64,000 nt of DNA from Aquitalea sp. LB_tupeE (GTDB taxonomy: Bacteria; Pseudomonadota; Gammaproteobacteria; Burkholderiales; Chromobacteriaceae): NCBI RefSeq assembly GCF_013391415.1, contig NZ_JACAXB010000026.1:1-64000 (forward strand), written 5' to 3'. Numbering within the stretch: position 1 is the stretch's first letter; each line of letters begins with the position of its first letter. A program made the position numbers and the translations under genes. Under the pieces are notes generated by a model. It was not told the origin of the DNA and ran no database searches. It was given only the letters and a program-made list of their open reading frames with translations. Below, piece by piece: positions 24,215 through 33,389 of this stretch.

Positions 24215-26715
24215 GACAGCAGGCTCTGCAGGGCGCGTACTTCTTCGGCGCTATCGCATTCCAGTGCCTGCTGTGCCAGGTCGGCCAGCTTGGCAAAGTC
24301 GCTGCCACGCAGGCGGGCCTTGACGCTGGCGATGTCACGCGGGCTCATGGACAGTTCGTTCACGCCCAGGCCGGTCAGCAGGGCGGCACCGAAGGGGTCG
24401 CCGGCAATGCCACCGCACACGCCTACCCAGCGGCCATGCTGGGCTGCACCCTGCACGGTCTGGTGGATCAGGCGCAGCACGGCCGGGTGCAGGCTGTCGG
24501 CTTCGGCGGCCAGTTCCGGGTGCTGACGGTCGATGGCCAGCGCGTACTGGGTGAGGTCGTTGGTGCCGATGGAGAAGAAGTCCACATGCTCGGCAAGCTT
24601 GTCGGCCAGGGTAGCAGCGGCGGGGACTTCCACCATGATGCCGATCGGCACCACCGGCGCGTTCAGCTCGCGGCGGATGCCTTCACACAGGCCCTTCAGG
24701 CGGGTGATTTCCTTCAGCGAGGTAATCATCGGGAACATGATGGACAGCGGCTGGCCACCACGGGCGGCGCGGTACAGTGCACGCAGTTGCGGTTCCAGCA
24801 GGTCGCGGCGGCGCAGCAACAGACGGGCACCACGCATGCCGAGGAAGGGGTTTTCCTCGTGCGGCAGGTTGAGGTAGGGAACTTGCTTGTCGCCGCCGAT
24901 ATCCAGCGTACGCACGATCAGCGGACGGCCTTCCAGTGCCTGCAGCATGGCCTGGTAGGTGGCGAACTGTTCTTCTTCGTCCGGGCTGTCGTCACGTTCC
25001 AGGAACAGGAATTCGGTACGCATCAGGCCCACGCCTTCGGCACCGGCGGCAATGGCGGCGGCCACCTGGTCCGGGCGGTTGACGTTGGCGGCCACTTCCA
25101 CGCTGTGGCCGTCACGGGTTTGCGCCGGCAGGCTGCGTTCGGCTTCTTCGCGTTCCTTGCGCAATTGCTGTTGTGCCATCCAGTCGCGGGCGGATTTCAG
25201 GTCGGCTTCGCCCGGATTCAGGTATAGGCGGCCAGCCTGTCCATCCAGAATGGCAGCCGTGCCATTGGCCACACCCAGCAGGCCGGGGCCACCAGCTACC
25301 AGTGCTGGCAGGCCGAGGGTGCGTGCAAGGATGGCGGTGTGCGATGTCGGGCCGCCCTGGGCGGTGGCCAGACCGATCACCTTGTTGGTATCCAGCCCGG
25401 CGGTGTCGGACGGCGACAAATCGCTGGCCAGCAGAATGCAGTTGTCCGGCAGGTCGGACAGGGTGGTGGCTTGCAGGCTGGGGTCGATCTTGCCCAGCAC
25501 ACGGCGGCCCACGTCGCGCAGGTCGGCGGCACGGGCGGCCAGCAGCTGGTTGCCCAGCGCCGCCAGCCGGTCGGCCAGCCTTTCCACCGCCTGATGCCAG
25601 GACCAGGCCACGCCGTGGCCTTCCACCATCAGTTGGCAGGACAGGGTGATCAGGTCGGTATCACTCAGCAGCTCTGCCTGGGCCTTGAAAATGGCGGCTT
25701 CGGCATTGCCCAGGCGCTGGGCGGTGTCTTCGGCCAGCTTGGCCAGTTCGGCGCGGGTATCGGCCAGCGCAGCATGCAATTTGTCACCGGCTTCGGCCAG
25801 TGCCAGCGGGTGATCGGGAATGGCGGGCAGGCCGTGGGTGAGCACATGCACCTGACCAATGGCCAGGCCGGGGCTGGCGCTGATACCGGCTACTTCCAGC
25901 GGGTGGCCCGGCGGCTGCCAGTTGTTTTCGCTACGCTGGGCCTGGGCTTTTTGCGCGGCCAGCGCGGCGTCGGTTTGTTCCTGCGCGGTCAGGCGGGTCA
26001 TCACCCCTTGCAGGGCTTGCAGCAGGGCGGTGGCATCGCTGCCTTCGGCGGAGACCACCAGCCGGTCGCCGCGTTGCAGGCCCAGTTGGAGCAGGGAAAT
26101 CATGTTCTTGGCGTCAGCCACATGGTGGCCGTGACGCACTTGTACCTGTGCCGCGTACTGGCGGGCGGTTTCCACCCATGCTGTCGCCGGGCGGGCATGC
26201 AGGCCATTAGGGTAGTCCACTTGCCATTCAAACTGTTCGGCCAGATCGCCAGCAGCTTGCTGCGGCGCAGCCGGTGCGGCCGCGGTACCGGACAGGGCGG
26301 CAATCAGGTCTTGCGGATTACTGGTGGCAAACAGCTGTTGCAGCAGGGGTTCGTCTTGCAGCAAGCGGGTGAGCCGGCGCAGCAACTGGATGTGTTCGTC
26401 CGACTGGGCGGCAATGGCAAACAGCAGGTGGGTGGTTTGTCCCGGATTCCACTCCAGGCCCTGCGGAATTTGCAGGATGGCAATGCCGGTGCGCTTGATC
26501 AGGTGGCGGTCTTCCACCATGCCATGCGGAATGGAGACGCCATGCCCCAGAAAGGTATTGGCTACGGCTTCGCGTGCCAGCAGGCTGTCGATATAGGCGG
26601 CGTCGATACAGCCAGCGTTGGCCAGCAGCTGGCCTGCCTGGCGGATGGCCTCTTCCTTGCTGGCCGGAGCGGTGGCAAGGCAAATCAGTTCCGGATGGAT
26701 CAGATCGTGCGACAT
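24211..26715 (-). CDS. fruB: Multiphosphoryl transfer protein EIIA-HPr-EI (FruB type)
   Basis: 834 residues that fuse three PTS proteins. EIIA-Fru spans about 1-145 (His64 in GVSIPHGMVEDR), HPr about 162-250 (His173 in NGLHARPA) and enzyme I about 272-830 (His459 in GGPTSHTAILARTLGLPAL, then GVGLMRTEFLF and GVCGGIAGDP). The chain from PEP to FruA can therefore run through one polypeptide, as in Pseudomonas and Xanthomonas. The ATG at 26715 has AGGAG 10 nt upstream. It is the first gene of fruBKA, preceded by a promoter carrying a FruR-like site. Confidence 0.96.
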   Translation of the reverse strand: MSHDLIHPELICLATAPASKEEAIRQAGQLLANAGCIDAAYIDSLLAREAVANTFLGHGVSIPHGMVEDRHLIKRTGIAILQIPQGLEWNPGQTTHLLFAIAAQSDEHIQLLRRLTRLLQDEPLLQQLFATSNPQDLIAALSGTAAAPAAPQQAAGDLAEQFEWQVDYPNGLHARPATAWVETARQYAAQVQVRHGHHVADAKNMISLLQLGLQRGDRLVVSAEGSDATALLQALQGVMTRLTAQEQTDAALAAQKAQAQRSENNWQPPGHPLEVAGISASPGLAIGQVHVLTHGLPAIPDHPLALAEAGDKLHAALADTRAELAKLAEDTAQRLGNAEAAIFKAQAELLSDTDLITLSCQLMVEGHGVAWSWHQAVERLADRLAALGNQLLAARAADLRDVGRRVLGKIDPSLQATTLSDLPDNCILLASDLSPSDTAGLDTNKVIGLATAQGGPTSHTAILARTLGLPALVAGGPGLLGVANGTAAILDGQAGRLYLNPGEADLKSARDWMAQQQLRKEREEAERSLPAQTRDGHSVEVAANVNRPDQVAAAIAAGAEGVGLMRTEFLFLERDDSPDEEEQFATYQAMLQALEGRPLIVRTLDIGGDKQVPYLNLPHEENPFLGMRGARLLLRRRDLLEPQLRALYRAARGGQPLSIMFPMITSLKEITRLKGLCEGIRRELNAPVVPIGIMVEVPAAATLADKLAEHVDFFSIGTNDLTQYALAIDRQHPELAAEADSLHPAVLRLIHQTVQGAAQHGRWVGVCGGIAGDPFGAALLTGLGVNELSMSPRDIASVKARLRGSDFAKLADLAQQALECDSAEEVRALQSLLS

Positions 26716-26802
26716 CGGGAGTGGTCTCCTGGTACTGTTATTTTGCTGCATTGCACCCAAAAAGGGGCCGTGCTGGCTATTGTCTGGCGTTGCGTTGATG
26801 GC

Positions 26803-26831
26803 ATTGAAAACGATTACATAATTGCTGTCAA
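26803..26831 (-). promoter_or_regulatory. Predicted fruBKA promoter
   Basis: On the minus strand a perfect TTGACA -35 (26831-26826) is followed after 17 nt by TTCAAT (26808-26803, 4 of 6 matches to the -10 consensus). The FruR-like site at 26804-26818 covers the spacer end and the -10. Confidence 0.65.
26804..26818. promoter_or_regulatory. FruR/Cra-like operator on the fruB promoter
   Basis: TTGAAAACGATTACA. Its core TGAAAACGATT recurs at 26939 and resembles Cra/FruR sites (TGAAACGNTTCA type). It sits on the -10 of the fruB promoter, so binding should repress fruBKA until fructose 1-phosphate releases the regulator. Confidence 0.65.
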
Positions 26832-26938
26832 TATTGATTGTTGACTATCTGGATCAAATTTTACTTAAGTCAACAAGATGCATTGAAACCAAAGGCTTGC
26901 AATGGTTTTGGACTTGATGCACGATCACGACAATCTGA

Positions 26939-26953
26939 CTGAAAACGATTGCA
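26939..26953. promoter_or_regulatory. Second FruR/Cra-like operator before fruR
   Basis: CTGAAAACGATTGCA, sharing TGAAAACGATT with the site at 26804 in the same orientation, 135 bp away. It ends 2 nt before the regulator ATG, which suggests autoregulation and supports the ATG at 26956 over upstream in-frame starts. Confidence 0.6.
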
Positions 26954-26955
26954 AA

Positions 26956-27975
26956 ATGACGGTAGGCATCAAGGATGTAGCCCGCGCCGCAGGGGTATCG
27001 GTGGCAACGGTATCGCGTGCATTGGGTGGTGGCCCGGTCAGCGATGAGCTGCGCAAAAAAGTGGAAGCGGCCGTGGCCGCCACCGGCTATCTGCCCAATC
27101 TGTCGGCGCGACGCTTGCGCTCGCAGCACAGCCACACCATCGGGCTGATTGTGTCCGACATCCGCAACCCTTTCTTCACGGCGGTCAGCCGCGCGGTGGA
27201 GGACGCCGCCTATGCGGTGGGGATGCGGGTGATTTTGTGCAATACCGACGAAAACCCGCAAAAAGAAGCCATGTATTTGCGGCTGATGCAGGAAGAACGC
27301 GTCACCGGGGTCATTTTTGCCCCCACGCGTGCCACCGCGCAGAAGCTGGACCCGCACCAGCTGGGTTTCCCGGTGGTGCTGATTGACCGGGCTGCGCCGC
27401 CCGGCCAGACCGATGCCGTAGTGCTGGACAATGCTGAAGCGGCCAGCCTGCTGGTGGAGCATTTGCTGGCGCAGGGTTATCGCCGTATCGGCGGCCTGTT
27501 CGGCAACACCAGTACCACCGGGGCCGAGCGCCATGCCGGGGTGGTGGCCGCCATGCAGCAGCATGGTTTGCAGGCGGAGGCGCGTTTTATTGCGCCCACG
27601 CCGGAGGCGGCAGAGCAGGCCGTACGCGACTGGCTGCACGAACCGGTTCAACCGGAAGCACTGATTGCCAGTAATGGCCTGGTATTGTTGGGTATGTTAC
27701 GCGGCGCACGGGCGGCGGGCGTGAGCATTCCGGCGCAGTTGGCGCTGGCCGGTTTTGACAATGACAACTGGACCGAGCTGGCAGGCCCCGGCCTGACGGT
27801 GATCGAGCAGCCGGTGTACGACATTGGCCGCACCGCAATGAAGATGCTGCTGGAACGGCTGGAAGACCCGGCGCGCAGTGCACGCAAGGTGGTGCTGTCC
27901 GGCAAGCTGATTGCCCGTGGTTCCACTGCGCAACACATGGCAGCACCTGCCGGGCAGGATGCCGCGCAGCATTGA
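26956..27975 (+). CDS. fruR: LacI-family fructose regulator (FruR/Cra-like)
   Basis: 339 residues. The N-terminal LacI helix-turn-helix (about 3-50: VGIKDVARAAGVSVATVSRA and the hinge NLSARRLRSQ) is followed by a periplasmic-binding-like sensor domain (GLIVSDIRNPFFTAVSRAVE, VTGVIFAPTRA, ALAGFDNDNW). It is divergent from fruBKA and most likely represses it, with fructose 1-phosphate as inducer; that role is inferred from position and the paired operators. No Shine-Dalgarno sequence is visible, perhaps because the operator occupies the leader. Confidence 0.85.
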   Translation: MTVGIKDVARAAGVSVATVSRALGGGPVSDELRKKVEAAVAATGYLPNLSARRLRSQHSHTIGLIVSDIRNPFFTAVSRAVEDAAYAVGMRVILCNTDENPQKEAMYLRLMQEERVTGVIFAPTRATAQKLDPHQLGFPVVLIDRAAPPGQTDAVVLDNAEAASLLVEHLLAQGYRRIGGLFGNTSTTGAERHAGVVAAMQQHGLQAEARFIAPTPEAAEQAVRDWLHEPVQPEALIASNGLVLLGMLRGARAAGVSIPAQLALAGFDNDNWTELAGPGLTVIEQPVYDIGRTAMKMLLERLEDPARSARKVVLSGKLIARGSTAQHMAAPAGQDAAQH

Positions 27976-27996
27976 TCACTGTTCGCATCTGATGCC

Positions 27997-28026
27997 AAAA
28001 AAGGACGCCGGGAGGCGTCCTTTTTT
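27997..28026. terminator. Bidirectional terminator between fruR and a LysR gene
   Basis: Stem ggacgcc (28003-28009), loop ggga and ggcgtcc (28014-28020), followed by six T on the plus strand and preceded by an A run, so it can serve both convergent genes. Confidence 0.9.
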
Positions 28027-28033
28027 CTTGTTG

Positions 28034-28963
28034 TCAGCGGCTCTGGCTCTGGACTGTTTGTTGTTCAGTCGCGGCGAAATGCCGTTCCAGCCCGTCCAGT
28101 AACAGACGGGTCTTGGTGGGCAGCAAGCTGCGATTGGGCACCAGCGCATAGGTTTTCAACGGTGGCAGGGTCCAGTCGCCAAGTATGTTTTGCAACTGCC
28201 CGGCCGCCTGCGCTGCAGCGGCAAAATTGCGCGACACCAGACATACCCCGCGCCCGGCAATGGCCGCTTGCAGGCGCAGCCCGGCATTGGCCGTTCGCAG
28301 GTGCAGGCCCTGCTTTAGCATGAACACGGTGCCATCCGCATGCTGCAAGTGCCAGGGCTGGGCGCTGGCGGCACCCAGCAGCGGCCAGTCCTGAAGTTCC
28401 GCCGGGTGTTGTGGCCGACCGCGTACCGCCAGCAAGGCCGGTGCGGCAAACAGCCCTTGTTGCAGGGTGTACAGACGCTTGCCCAGCAGGCTGGAATCCG
28501 GCAGGGGCTGGCTGGTCATGACAAAACTCAGATCATGCCCGCTGCTTAACGGATCGGTCTGGTTGCTGATGACATCCACCTCGATGTGCAAGTCTGGATG
28601 CGTTTGCATGATGTCACACAGCACCGGGCTCAGGTGCAGGCTGGCGAACTCATAAGGCGCGGCAATGCGCAGTGTGCCGCTCAGTGGTGCTTCCAACTGG
28701 CCTTGTACGTGGTCTGCCACATCTTCCAGCCTGGCAAACAAGGGGCTGATTTCTTCCAGCAAATGAAAACCAGCTTCCGTCAGGCGCAGACGGCGGGTGC
28801 TGCGCTCCAGCAAACGGCTACCCAGCTTTTGTTCCAGCCGTGTCAAGGCGGTGCTAACTGTCGATTTTGGCAGTTGTAGCCGTTCGGCTGCGCGGCTGAA
28901 ACTGCCCAGTTGCGCTACACAGTTAAACAGATACCAATCATTCCAGTCGTTTATACGTGTCAT
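28034..28963 (-). CDS. LysR-family regulator
   Basis: 309 residues. The N-terminal winged helix (about 5-65: GSFSRAAERLQLPKSTVSTA and TRLEQKLGSRLLERSTRRL) precedes a LysR substrate-binding domain. It belongs to the CrgA/AaeR-like branch (SGTLRIAAPYEFA). It is divergent from the MFS gene at 29054 with 90 nt between starts, so it likely controls that transporter. The effector is unknown. Confidence 0.9.
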   Translation of the reverse strand: MTRINDWNDWYLFNCVAQLGSFSRAAERLQLPKSTVSTALTRLEQKLGSRLLERSTRRLRLTEAGFHLLEEISPLFARLEDVADHVQGQLEAPLSGTLRIAAPYEFASLHLSPVLCDIMQTHPDLHIEVDVISNQTDPLSSGHDLSFVMTSQPLPDSSLLGKRLYTLQQGLFAAPALLAVRGRPQHPAELQDWPLLGAASAQPWHLQHADGTVFMLKQGLHLRTANAGLRLQAAIAGRGVCLVSRNFAAAAQAAGQLQNILGDWTLPPLKTYALVPNRSLLPTKTRLLLDGLERHFAATEQQTVQSQSR

Positions 28964-29053
28964 TGAATAATCATTTCAATTTTGACGGTTTATTCAAAAT
29001 AACATGGTCTTTATAGTCAGCGCGAACCATCCCAGCCTACAGCGCCTACCCGA

Positions 29054-30571
29054 ATGAATGCCTATCCCGTGTTGTTGCAAGCCCACCCCGAATGCCGTCC
29101 CTGGCAGGTAAGACTGTTTGGCCTGACGCTGGGTCTGGTGACCGGAGCGGACTTTGTCGCAGTCAGCATGATGGGAGTGGCGGGCGGGGCCATTCAGGGC
29201 GGGGTGGCGGCGGCACCGCAAGAGTATTTGTGGGCGCTCACCAGCTTTGCCGTGGGCGCGGTGCTGGTCAATCTGTTGCTGGGCCGCTTTGCCACCCTGA
29301 TCAGTTACCGGCGTTATACCGAGTGGGCCTTGCTGCTGTTCATGGCGGGCAGTGTGGGCTGCGCCCTGGCGGAAGGCATCACCAGCCTGGCGGTGGCGCG
29401 CCTGTTTCAGGGCCTGGGTGGCGGTGGGCTGTTTACGGCCTCGCGCATTTTGCTGCAACTGGTGGCGCAGCCCAAGGAGCGCAAGCCGCTGATGTATGGT
29501 TTCCTGCTGGGCTTGTTCAGCTTGTCGGGAATCTCTCCGTGGCTATCGGCCTTGTTGGTGGAGGATTGGGGCTGGCAGGCGATTTTCTGGTTACAGGCCG
29601 GTTTTGTCCCGCTGTTATTGTTGCTGGTACAAATCAGCTATCCCCGGCATGCCGGTGCGCCCACCCGTGCCCAGGCCGGGGAGCTGGATTGGTTGGCCGT
29701 GGCGGCGCTGGGGCTGGGTGCCTTGCTGATACTGCATACGCTGGAAGATCTGCGCTTTTTGCGTTTCAGCGCCCGTCCCGGCATGTGGCTGTCCTTGCTG
29801 GCTGGTGCTGCTTTGTTATTGCTGGCATGGCGGCGCAGCCATACCCACCCGGACCCCTGGTTGCAGCTGCATGCCGTATTGCGACGGCGTTATCTGATGG
29901 GGCTGGCGTTTTATGCGCTTTACTACCTGTGCAACGGGATTTGGTCTTATCTGTTGTCTGCCATGCTGCAGCATGGGCTGGGTTTCGACTTTGTCACCAC
30001 CGGCTGGGCCATGAGCATGGGCAGTCTGGTGACGGTGCTGATGGCCTTGGCTTATTTGTATGCCAGTCGCTGGCTGACACGGCGTCACCATGTGCTGGCA
30101 CTGGGTTTTGGCCTGTTAGTGCTCTGCTGTGTGTGGCTGTCCCACGTGGCCATGCCGGGTGCGGCACTGGCCAGCGTGCTGCCTGCCATTTTGCTGCACG
30201 GCCTGGTGCCGGTGCTGTCGGTATTGCAGATTGCCGCCATGACCTATGCCGAGGTGCAGGCTGAGGACTTTGCCCATGCCTATCAGCTGAAAAACATCTT
30301 GCGTGAACTGGCCATGGCCATGGGAACCGGTGTGGCTGCTTTGCAATTGCAGGCAGGGGAGGCGGTGGCACGTTTGAGTCTGCTGGACCGCTTGGACGGA
30401 ATCAGCCTGTGGCAGTGGGGAGTGGGTCTGGATGCCAGCAGCCTGAGCCGTTTATCCAGCCAGCTGACGCAGCAGGCAGTGCTGATTGCGTGTGATCATG
30501 CTTTGCTGGCCTTGGCGCTACTGGCTGGGCTGGCGATGTTGATGGCGCTGTGGCAACGGGATTTGCGCTGA
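29054..30571 (+). CDS. MFS transporter, DHA2-like drug exporter
   Basis: 505 residues and about 14 membrane helices, EmrB/QacA-like major facilitator. The motif ARLFQGLGGGGLFTASRILL corresponds to the conserved motif C region, and DWLAVAALGLGALLILHTLE to a mid-protein helix. It probably exports a toxic compound by proton antiport. The divergent LysR gene is its likely regulator. No membrane-fusion partner is encoded beside it. Confidence 0.85.
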   Translation: MNAYPVLLQAHPECRPWQVRLFGLTLGLVTGADFVAVSMMGVAGGAIQGGVAAAPQEYLWALTSFAVGAVLVNLLLGRFATLISYRRYTEWALLLFMAGSVGCALAEGITSLAVARLFQGLGGGGLFTASRILLQLVAQPKERKPLMYGFLLGLFSLSGISPWLSALLVEDWGWQAIFWLQAGFVPLLLLLVQISYPRHAGAPTRAQAGELDWLAVAALGLGALLILHTLEDLRFLRFSARPGMWLSLLAGAALLLLAWRRSHTHPDPWLQLHAVLRRRYLMGLAFYALYYLCNGIWSYLLSAMLQHGLGFDFVTTGWAMSMGSLVTVLMALAYLYASRWLTRRHHVLALGFGLLVLCCVWLSHVAMPGAALASVLPAILLHGLVPVLSVLQIAAMTYAEVQAEDFAHAYQLKNILRELAMAMGTGVAALQLQAGEAVARLSLLDRLDGISLWQWGVGLDASSLSRLSSQLTQQAVLIACDHALLALALLAGLAMLMALWQRDLR

Positions 30572-30586
30572 TGCTTGGCCGGAATG

Positions 30587-30614
30587 TAAACACCCCGCCA
30601 GGGCGGGGTGTCAG
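30587..30614 (-). terminator. Hairpin between MFS and cytochrome b561 genes
   Basis: Perfect 10-bp stem acaccccgcc (30590-30599) and ggcggggtgt (30602-30611) with a 2-nt loop. On the minus strand it is followed only by TTTACATT. It probably ends transcription of the cytochrome gene and perhaps the convergent MFS gene, with a weak U tract. Confidence 0.55.
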
Positions 30615-30622
30615 CGCGGTTA

Positions 30623-31171
30623 TCAGGGGCGAATCGGCCCGGTCAGTCGGGTGAGGGTATCATCCTTGACAAAACGGTGGTGCCAGACTGCCGCCGCGGC
30701 ATGGAAAATGGCCAGCCACAGCAGGAGGTTGCCCAGTGCTTCGTGAATTTCTTTCAGGTTGTGCGCAGTTTCCTTGCCCAGCGAGAAGAACACCGGCAGC
30801 GTGCTACCCAGGAAGACCACGTCCTTGCCATTGCCCTGCACGATGGCGATGCCCAGTATCGGCAGGGCCAGCATCAGTGCATACAGCAACCAGTGTGCGG
30901 CGTGTGCCAGCAGCATGGCGGCAGGCTGTGGAGCCGGCGTAATGTCGGGTACGCGGTTGGCCAGTCGCCACAGCAGACGCGGCAGGAACAGCAGCAGCAC
31001 GATGATGCCAGCCTGGAAGTGACCGGATTTCAGGAAGTCACGCAGCGGGCTGCCCTTGGGCGCAATATCCTTGAATTCGATGAAAACCAGCGCGGCAATC
31101 ACGGCCAGTGCGCTCAGCCAGTGCAAGGCCCGCGCCAGACGGCCATAACTGTGTTGTGAATTTTTCAGCAT
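30623..31171 (-). CDS. cybB: Cytochrome b561 (superoxide:quinone oxidoreductase type)
   Basis: 182 residues and four membrane helices, bacterial cytochrome b561 family. Candidate haem-ligand histidines are seen in RALHWLSAL, SGHFQAG, AHAAHWLLYALM and EIHEALGNLLLWLAIFHA. E. coli CybB oxidises superoxide and reduces ubiquinone; related YodB and YceJ proteins are less defined. AAGGAAG lies just before the ATG at 31171. Confidence 0.88.
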   Translation of the reverse strand: MLKNSQHSYGRLARALHWLSALAVIAALVFIEFKDIAPKGSPLRDFLKSGHFQAGIIVLLLFLPRLLWRLANRVPDITPAPQPAAMLLAHAAHWLLYALMLALPILGIAIVQGNGKDVVFLGSTLPVFFSLGKETAHNLKEIHEALGNLLLWLAIFHAAAAVWHHRFVKDDTLTRLTGPIRP

Positions 31172-31244
31172 GATGCTTCCTTTGTTCTGTGGGCATGCCC
31201 GAATCAATCAGCCTGGATGTTACGCCCCATTTATTAAATCAGAC

Positions 31245-31691
31245 TTAATCATTGTCAGCTGTAGGGTGATGTAATGTCAGGGCCCGGCGGATCACCGCGC
31301 ATTTGTCTGCGGCTTGCCAGCCTTCCGGTTTCAGTATCTTGCCATCGGCACGGCGTACCACCTTGCCATCAATCTGCTTGCGCAGATTGGCCTGATGAAT
31401 GGCCTCGGTCATCGCTTCCAGCGGCATGCCTTGTGAAAGCAACAGTCCGGTCAGTACATTCAGCACATCCACGCCTTCTGCTGTCAGTTCTGCCATGCGG
31501 CGTATTTGTTCCTGCTGGTCACAAGCCGCCAGCTGTTTGAACTCTTGCAGTGCGTGCAGGAACTCAGCCATTTCTTCCTGCAACATGGTTTCCCACATTG
31601 GCAGCGTGTCAGGGTAATGGCCGGGAGTGGTGGGGGCGGGCAGATCAAATTTCTGCATGAAATCACGGCGTAAACGGTAAAGATTTGTCAT
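31245..31691 (-). CDS. MazG-like/PRA-PH-fold nucleotide pyrophosphohydrolase
   Basis: 148 residues. The all-alpha NTP pyrophosphohydrolase signature EEMAEFLHAL, then AELTAEGVDVLNVLTGLLLS, gives the metal-binding E..E and E..D set (about residues 39-80). The C-terminal KVVRRADGKILKPEGW is typical of a small phosphoribosyl-ATP pyrophosphohydrolase-like group. It is probably a house-cleaning enzyme or part of nucleotide metabolism; substrate is unknown. No clear ribosome site precedes the ATG at 31691. Confidence 0.75.
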   Translation of the reverse strand: MTNLYRLRRDFMQKFDLPAPTTPGHYPDTLPMWETMLQEEMAEFLHALQEFKQLAACDQQEQIRRMAELTAEGVDVLNVLTGLLLSQGMPLEAMTEAIHQANLRKQIDGKVVRRADGKILKPEGWQAADKCAVIRRALTLHHPTADND

Positions 31692-31775
31692 TATTTGGTG
31701 TTTGTAATTTAAATTTTTACCGTATATTGTGTTTTTGTCTGGTGTCACTTGGCAAGCGGATTATGCACTGAGAAT

Positions 31776-31801
31776 GAAAAACGCCCGCAACGGCGGGCGT
31801 G
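31776..31801 (-). terminator. Terminator after aroA
   Basis: Stem acgcccgc (31781-31788), loop aacg and gcgggcgt (31793-31800), followed on the minus strand by TTTTC. It lies 26 nt past the aroA stop. Confidence 0.85.
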
Positions 31802-31826
31802 ATGATGATACGAAAACGGCTTGGGT

Positions 31827-33113
31827 TCAGGCGGTCAGGGTGGCCAGTACCTCGAAATAATCCGGGAAGGTCTTGGCTACGCATTTGGGGTCGTTGATGA
31901 CCACCGGCACGCCCAGCAGGGAAACCAGCGAGAAACACATGGCCATGCGGTGATCGTCGTAAGTGTCTATCTCCGCCTCGGCCTGCAGCTGTTCGGGCGG
32001 AGTGATGCGGATGTAATCCTGGCCTTCTTCAACAGTGGCCCCCAGCTTGCGCAGCTCGGTGGCCATGGCCGACAGCCGGTCGGTTTCCTTTACGCGCCAG
32101 CTTTCGATATTGCGCAAGGTGGTGGTGCCATCGGCAGCCAGAGCGGCCACCGCAATGGTCATGGCCGCATCGGGAATGTGGTTCAGGTCAGCATCAATCG
32201 CCTTGAGCTTGCCCGTGGCTGTGGCCTCGATCCAGTTATCACCCATGGTAATGGCCACGCCCATCTGGCGCAGGGTGTCGGCAAATTTCACATCCCCCTG
32301 GATGCTCTGATTACCCACGCCTTCCACCCGTACCGGGCCACCAGCCAGCGCACCGGCTGCCAGGAAGTAAGAAGCACTGGAAGCATCGCCCTCAACATGC
32401 ACTTCGCCCGGAGAGATATAGTGCTGACCGCCCGGAATGACAAAACGCTGCCAGCCCTGACGTTCCACCTGCACGCCAAAGCGTGCCATCAGGTTGAGGG
32501 TGATTTCGATATAGGGTTTGGAAATCAGCTCGCCTACTACCTCGATGGTGCTGGTTTCGCCGGTCAGCGGCAGCGCCATCAAGAGGGCGGTCAGAAACTG
32601 GCTGGAGACATTGCCCTTGACCGGAATGACTTCCCCGGCACGCAGACTGGCCGGACGAATGGTCAGCGGCGGATAGCCCGGCTGGCCTTGATAACTGATA
32701 TCGGCACCGGCAATGCGCAGGGCATCCACCAGATCACCAATCGGGCGTTCGTGCATGCGGGCTACGCCGGACAGCTGGTAGTGGCCTTGCATCAGTGCCA
32801 GTGCTGCGGTCAGTGGACGAAATGCCGTACCGGCATTGCCCAGGAACAGGTCGGCACTCTTTACCGGAAACTCGCCGCCCACGCCCTGCACACGGAAGTC
32901 GCGGCTGTCGCCGATCTGCTCCACCTGCACGCCCAGCAGGCCCAGGGCTGCCAGCATGTGGCGGATATCATCCGAATCCAGCAGGTCGCGTACCAGCGTG
33001 CTGCCGCTGGAGAGTGCGGCCAGCAGCAAAGTACGGTTGGAAATGCTTTTGGAACCGGGCAGCTTGATGGTGCCGGCAAGGTGCGGTGTCGGAGTGAGGC
33101 GGAGCTGTTCCAT
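31827..33113 (-). CDS. aroA: 3-phosphoshikimate 1-carboxyvinyltransferase (EPSP synthase)
   Basis: 428 residues, the normal AroA length. It joins shikimate 3-phosphate with PEP in the shikimate pathway. The motifs [30 protein letters not shown] and RIKETD-type [12 protein letters not shown] are clear, and [11 protein letters not shown] lies near the C-terminus. [11 protein letters not shown] marks the usual class I enzyme. The ATG at 33113 is preferred; the open frame runs on to 34139 through cmk but that part is not conserved. The ribosome site is weak. Confidence 0.97.
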   Translation of the reverse strand: MEQLRLTPTPHLAGTIKLPGSKSISNRTLLLAALSSGSTLVRDLLDSDDIRHMLAALGLLGVQVEQIGDSRDFRVQGVGGEFPVKSADLFLGNAGTAFRPLTAALALMQGHYQLSGVARMHERPIGDLVDALRIAGADISYQGQPGYPPLTIRPASLRAGEVIPVKGNVSSQFLTALLMALPLTGETSTIEVVGELISKPYIEITLNLMARFGVQVERQGWQRFVIPGGQHYISPGEVHVEGDASSASYFLAAGALAGGPVRVEGVGNQSIQGDVKFADTLRQMGVAITMGDNWIEATATGKLKAIDADLNHIPDAAMTIAVAALAADGTTTLRNIESWRVKETDRLSAMATELRKLGATVEEGQDYIRITPPEQLQAEAEIDTYDDHRMAMCFSLVSLLGVPVVINDPKCVAKTFPDYFEVLATLTA

Positions 33114-33389
33114 GGCGTTGCGTCGTGTCTCTGTAGTGTCTGGGTAAGTTGTCCGGGTCTTGTCTTCACGCACCCTGCCTGCAGGCAGTTGTTGTGCGTT
33201 GCAGCCCACCACTCTAAAGGGCAGCGGGGTAACGTGCAAACTACAATCATGCCTGTTGGCGGCATTTTTTATCGAATCCGGCCAGAAAATCCGCCCGAAA
33301 CCGTTCCTGAGGCAAGGGTGCTGCGGTAAAATCAGCATTTTGGCCGTGCACGCCTGTCGCGGCCTGCCTTGCGGATGCAAACCAAACCC
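33114..33389. other. Divergent intergenic region aroA/cmk
   Basis: 276 nt that must hold the promoters of aroA (minus) and of the cmk-rpsA-ihfB set (plus). It contains a cctgcaggcag stretch near 33177, but I see no convincing hexamer pair or hairpin. Confidence 0.4.

Noticed and set aside
25339-26844. 501-codon plus-strand frame opposite fruB
   Set aside because: Shadow; crosses the fruB start and promoter.
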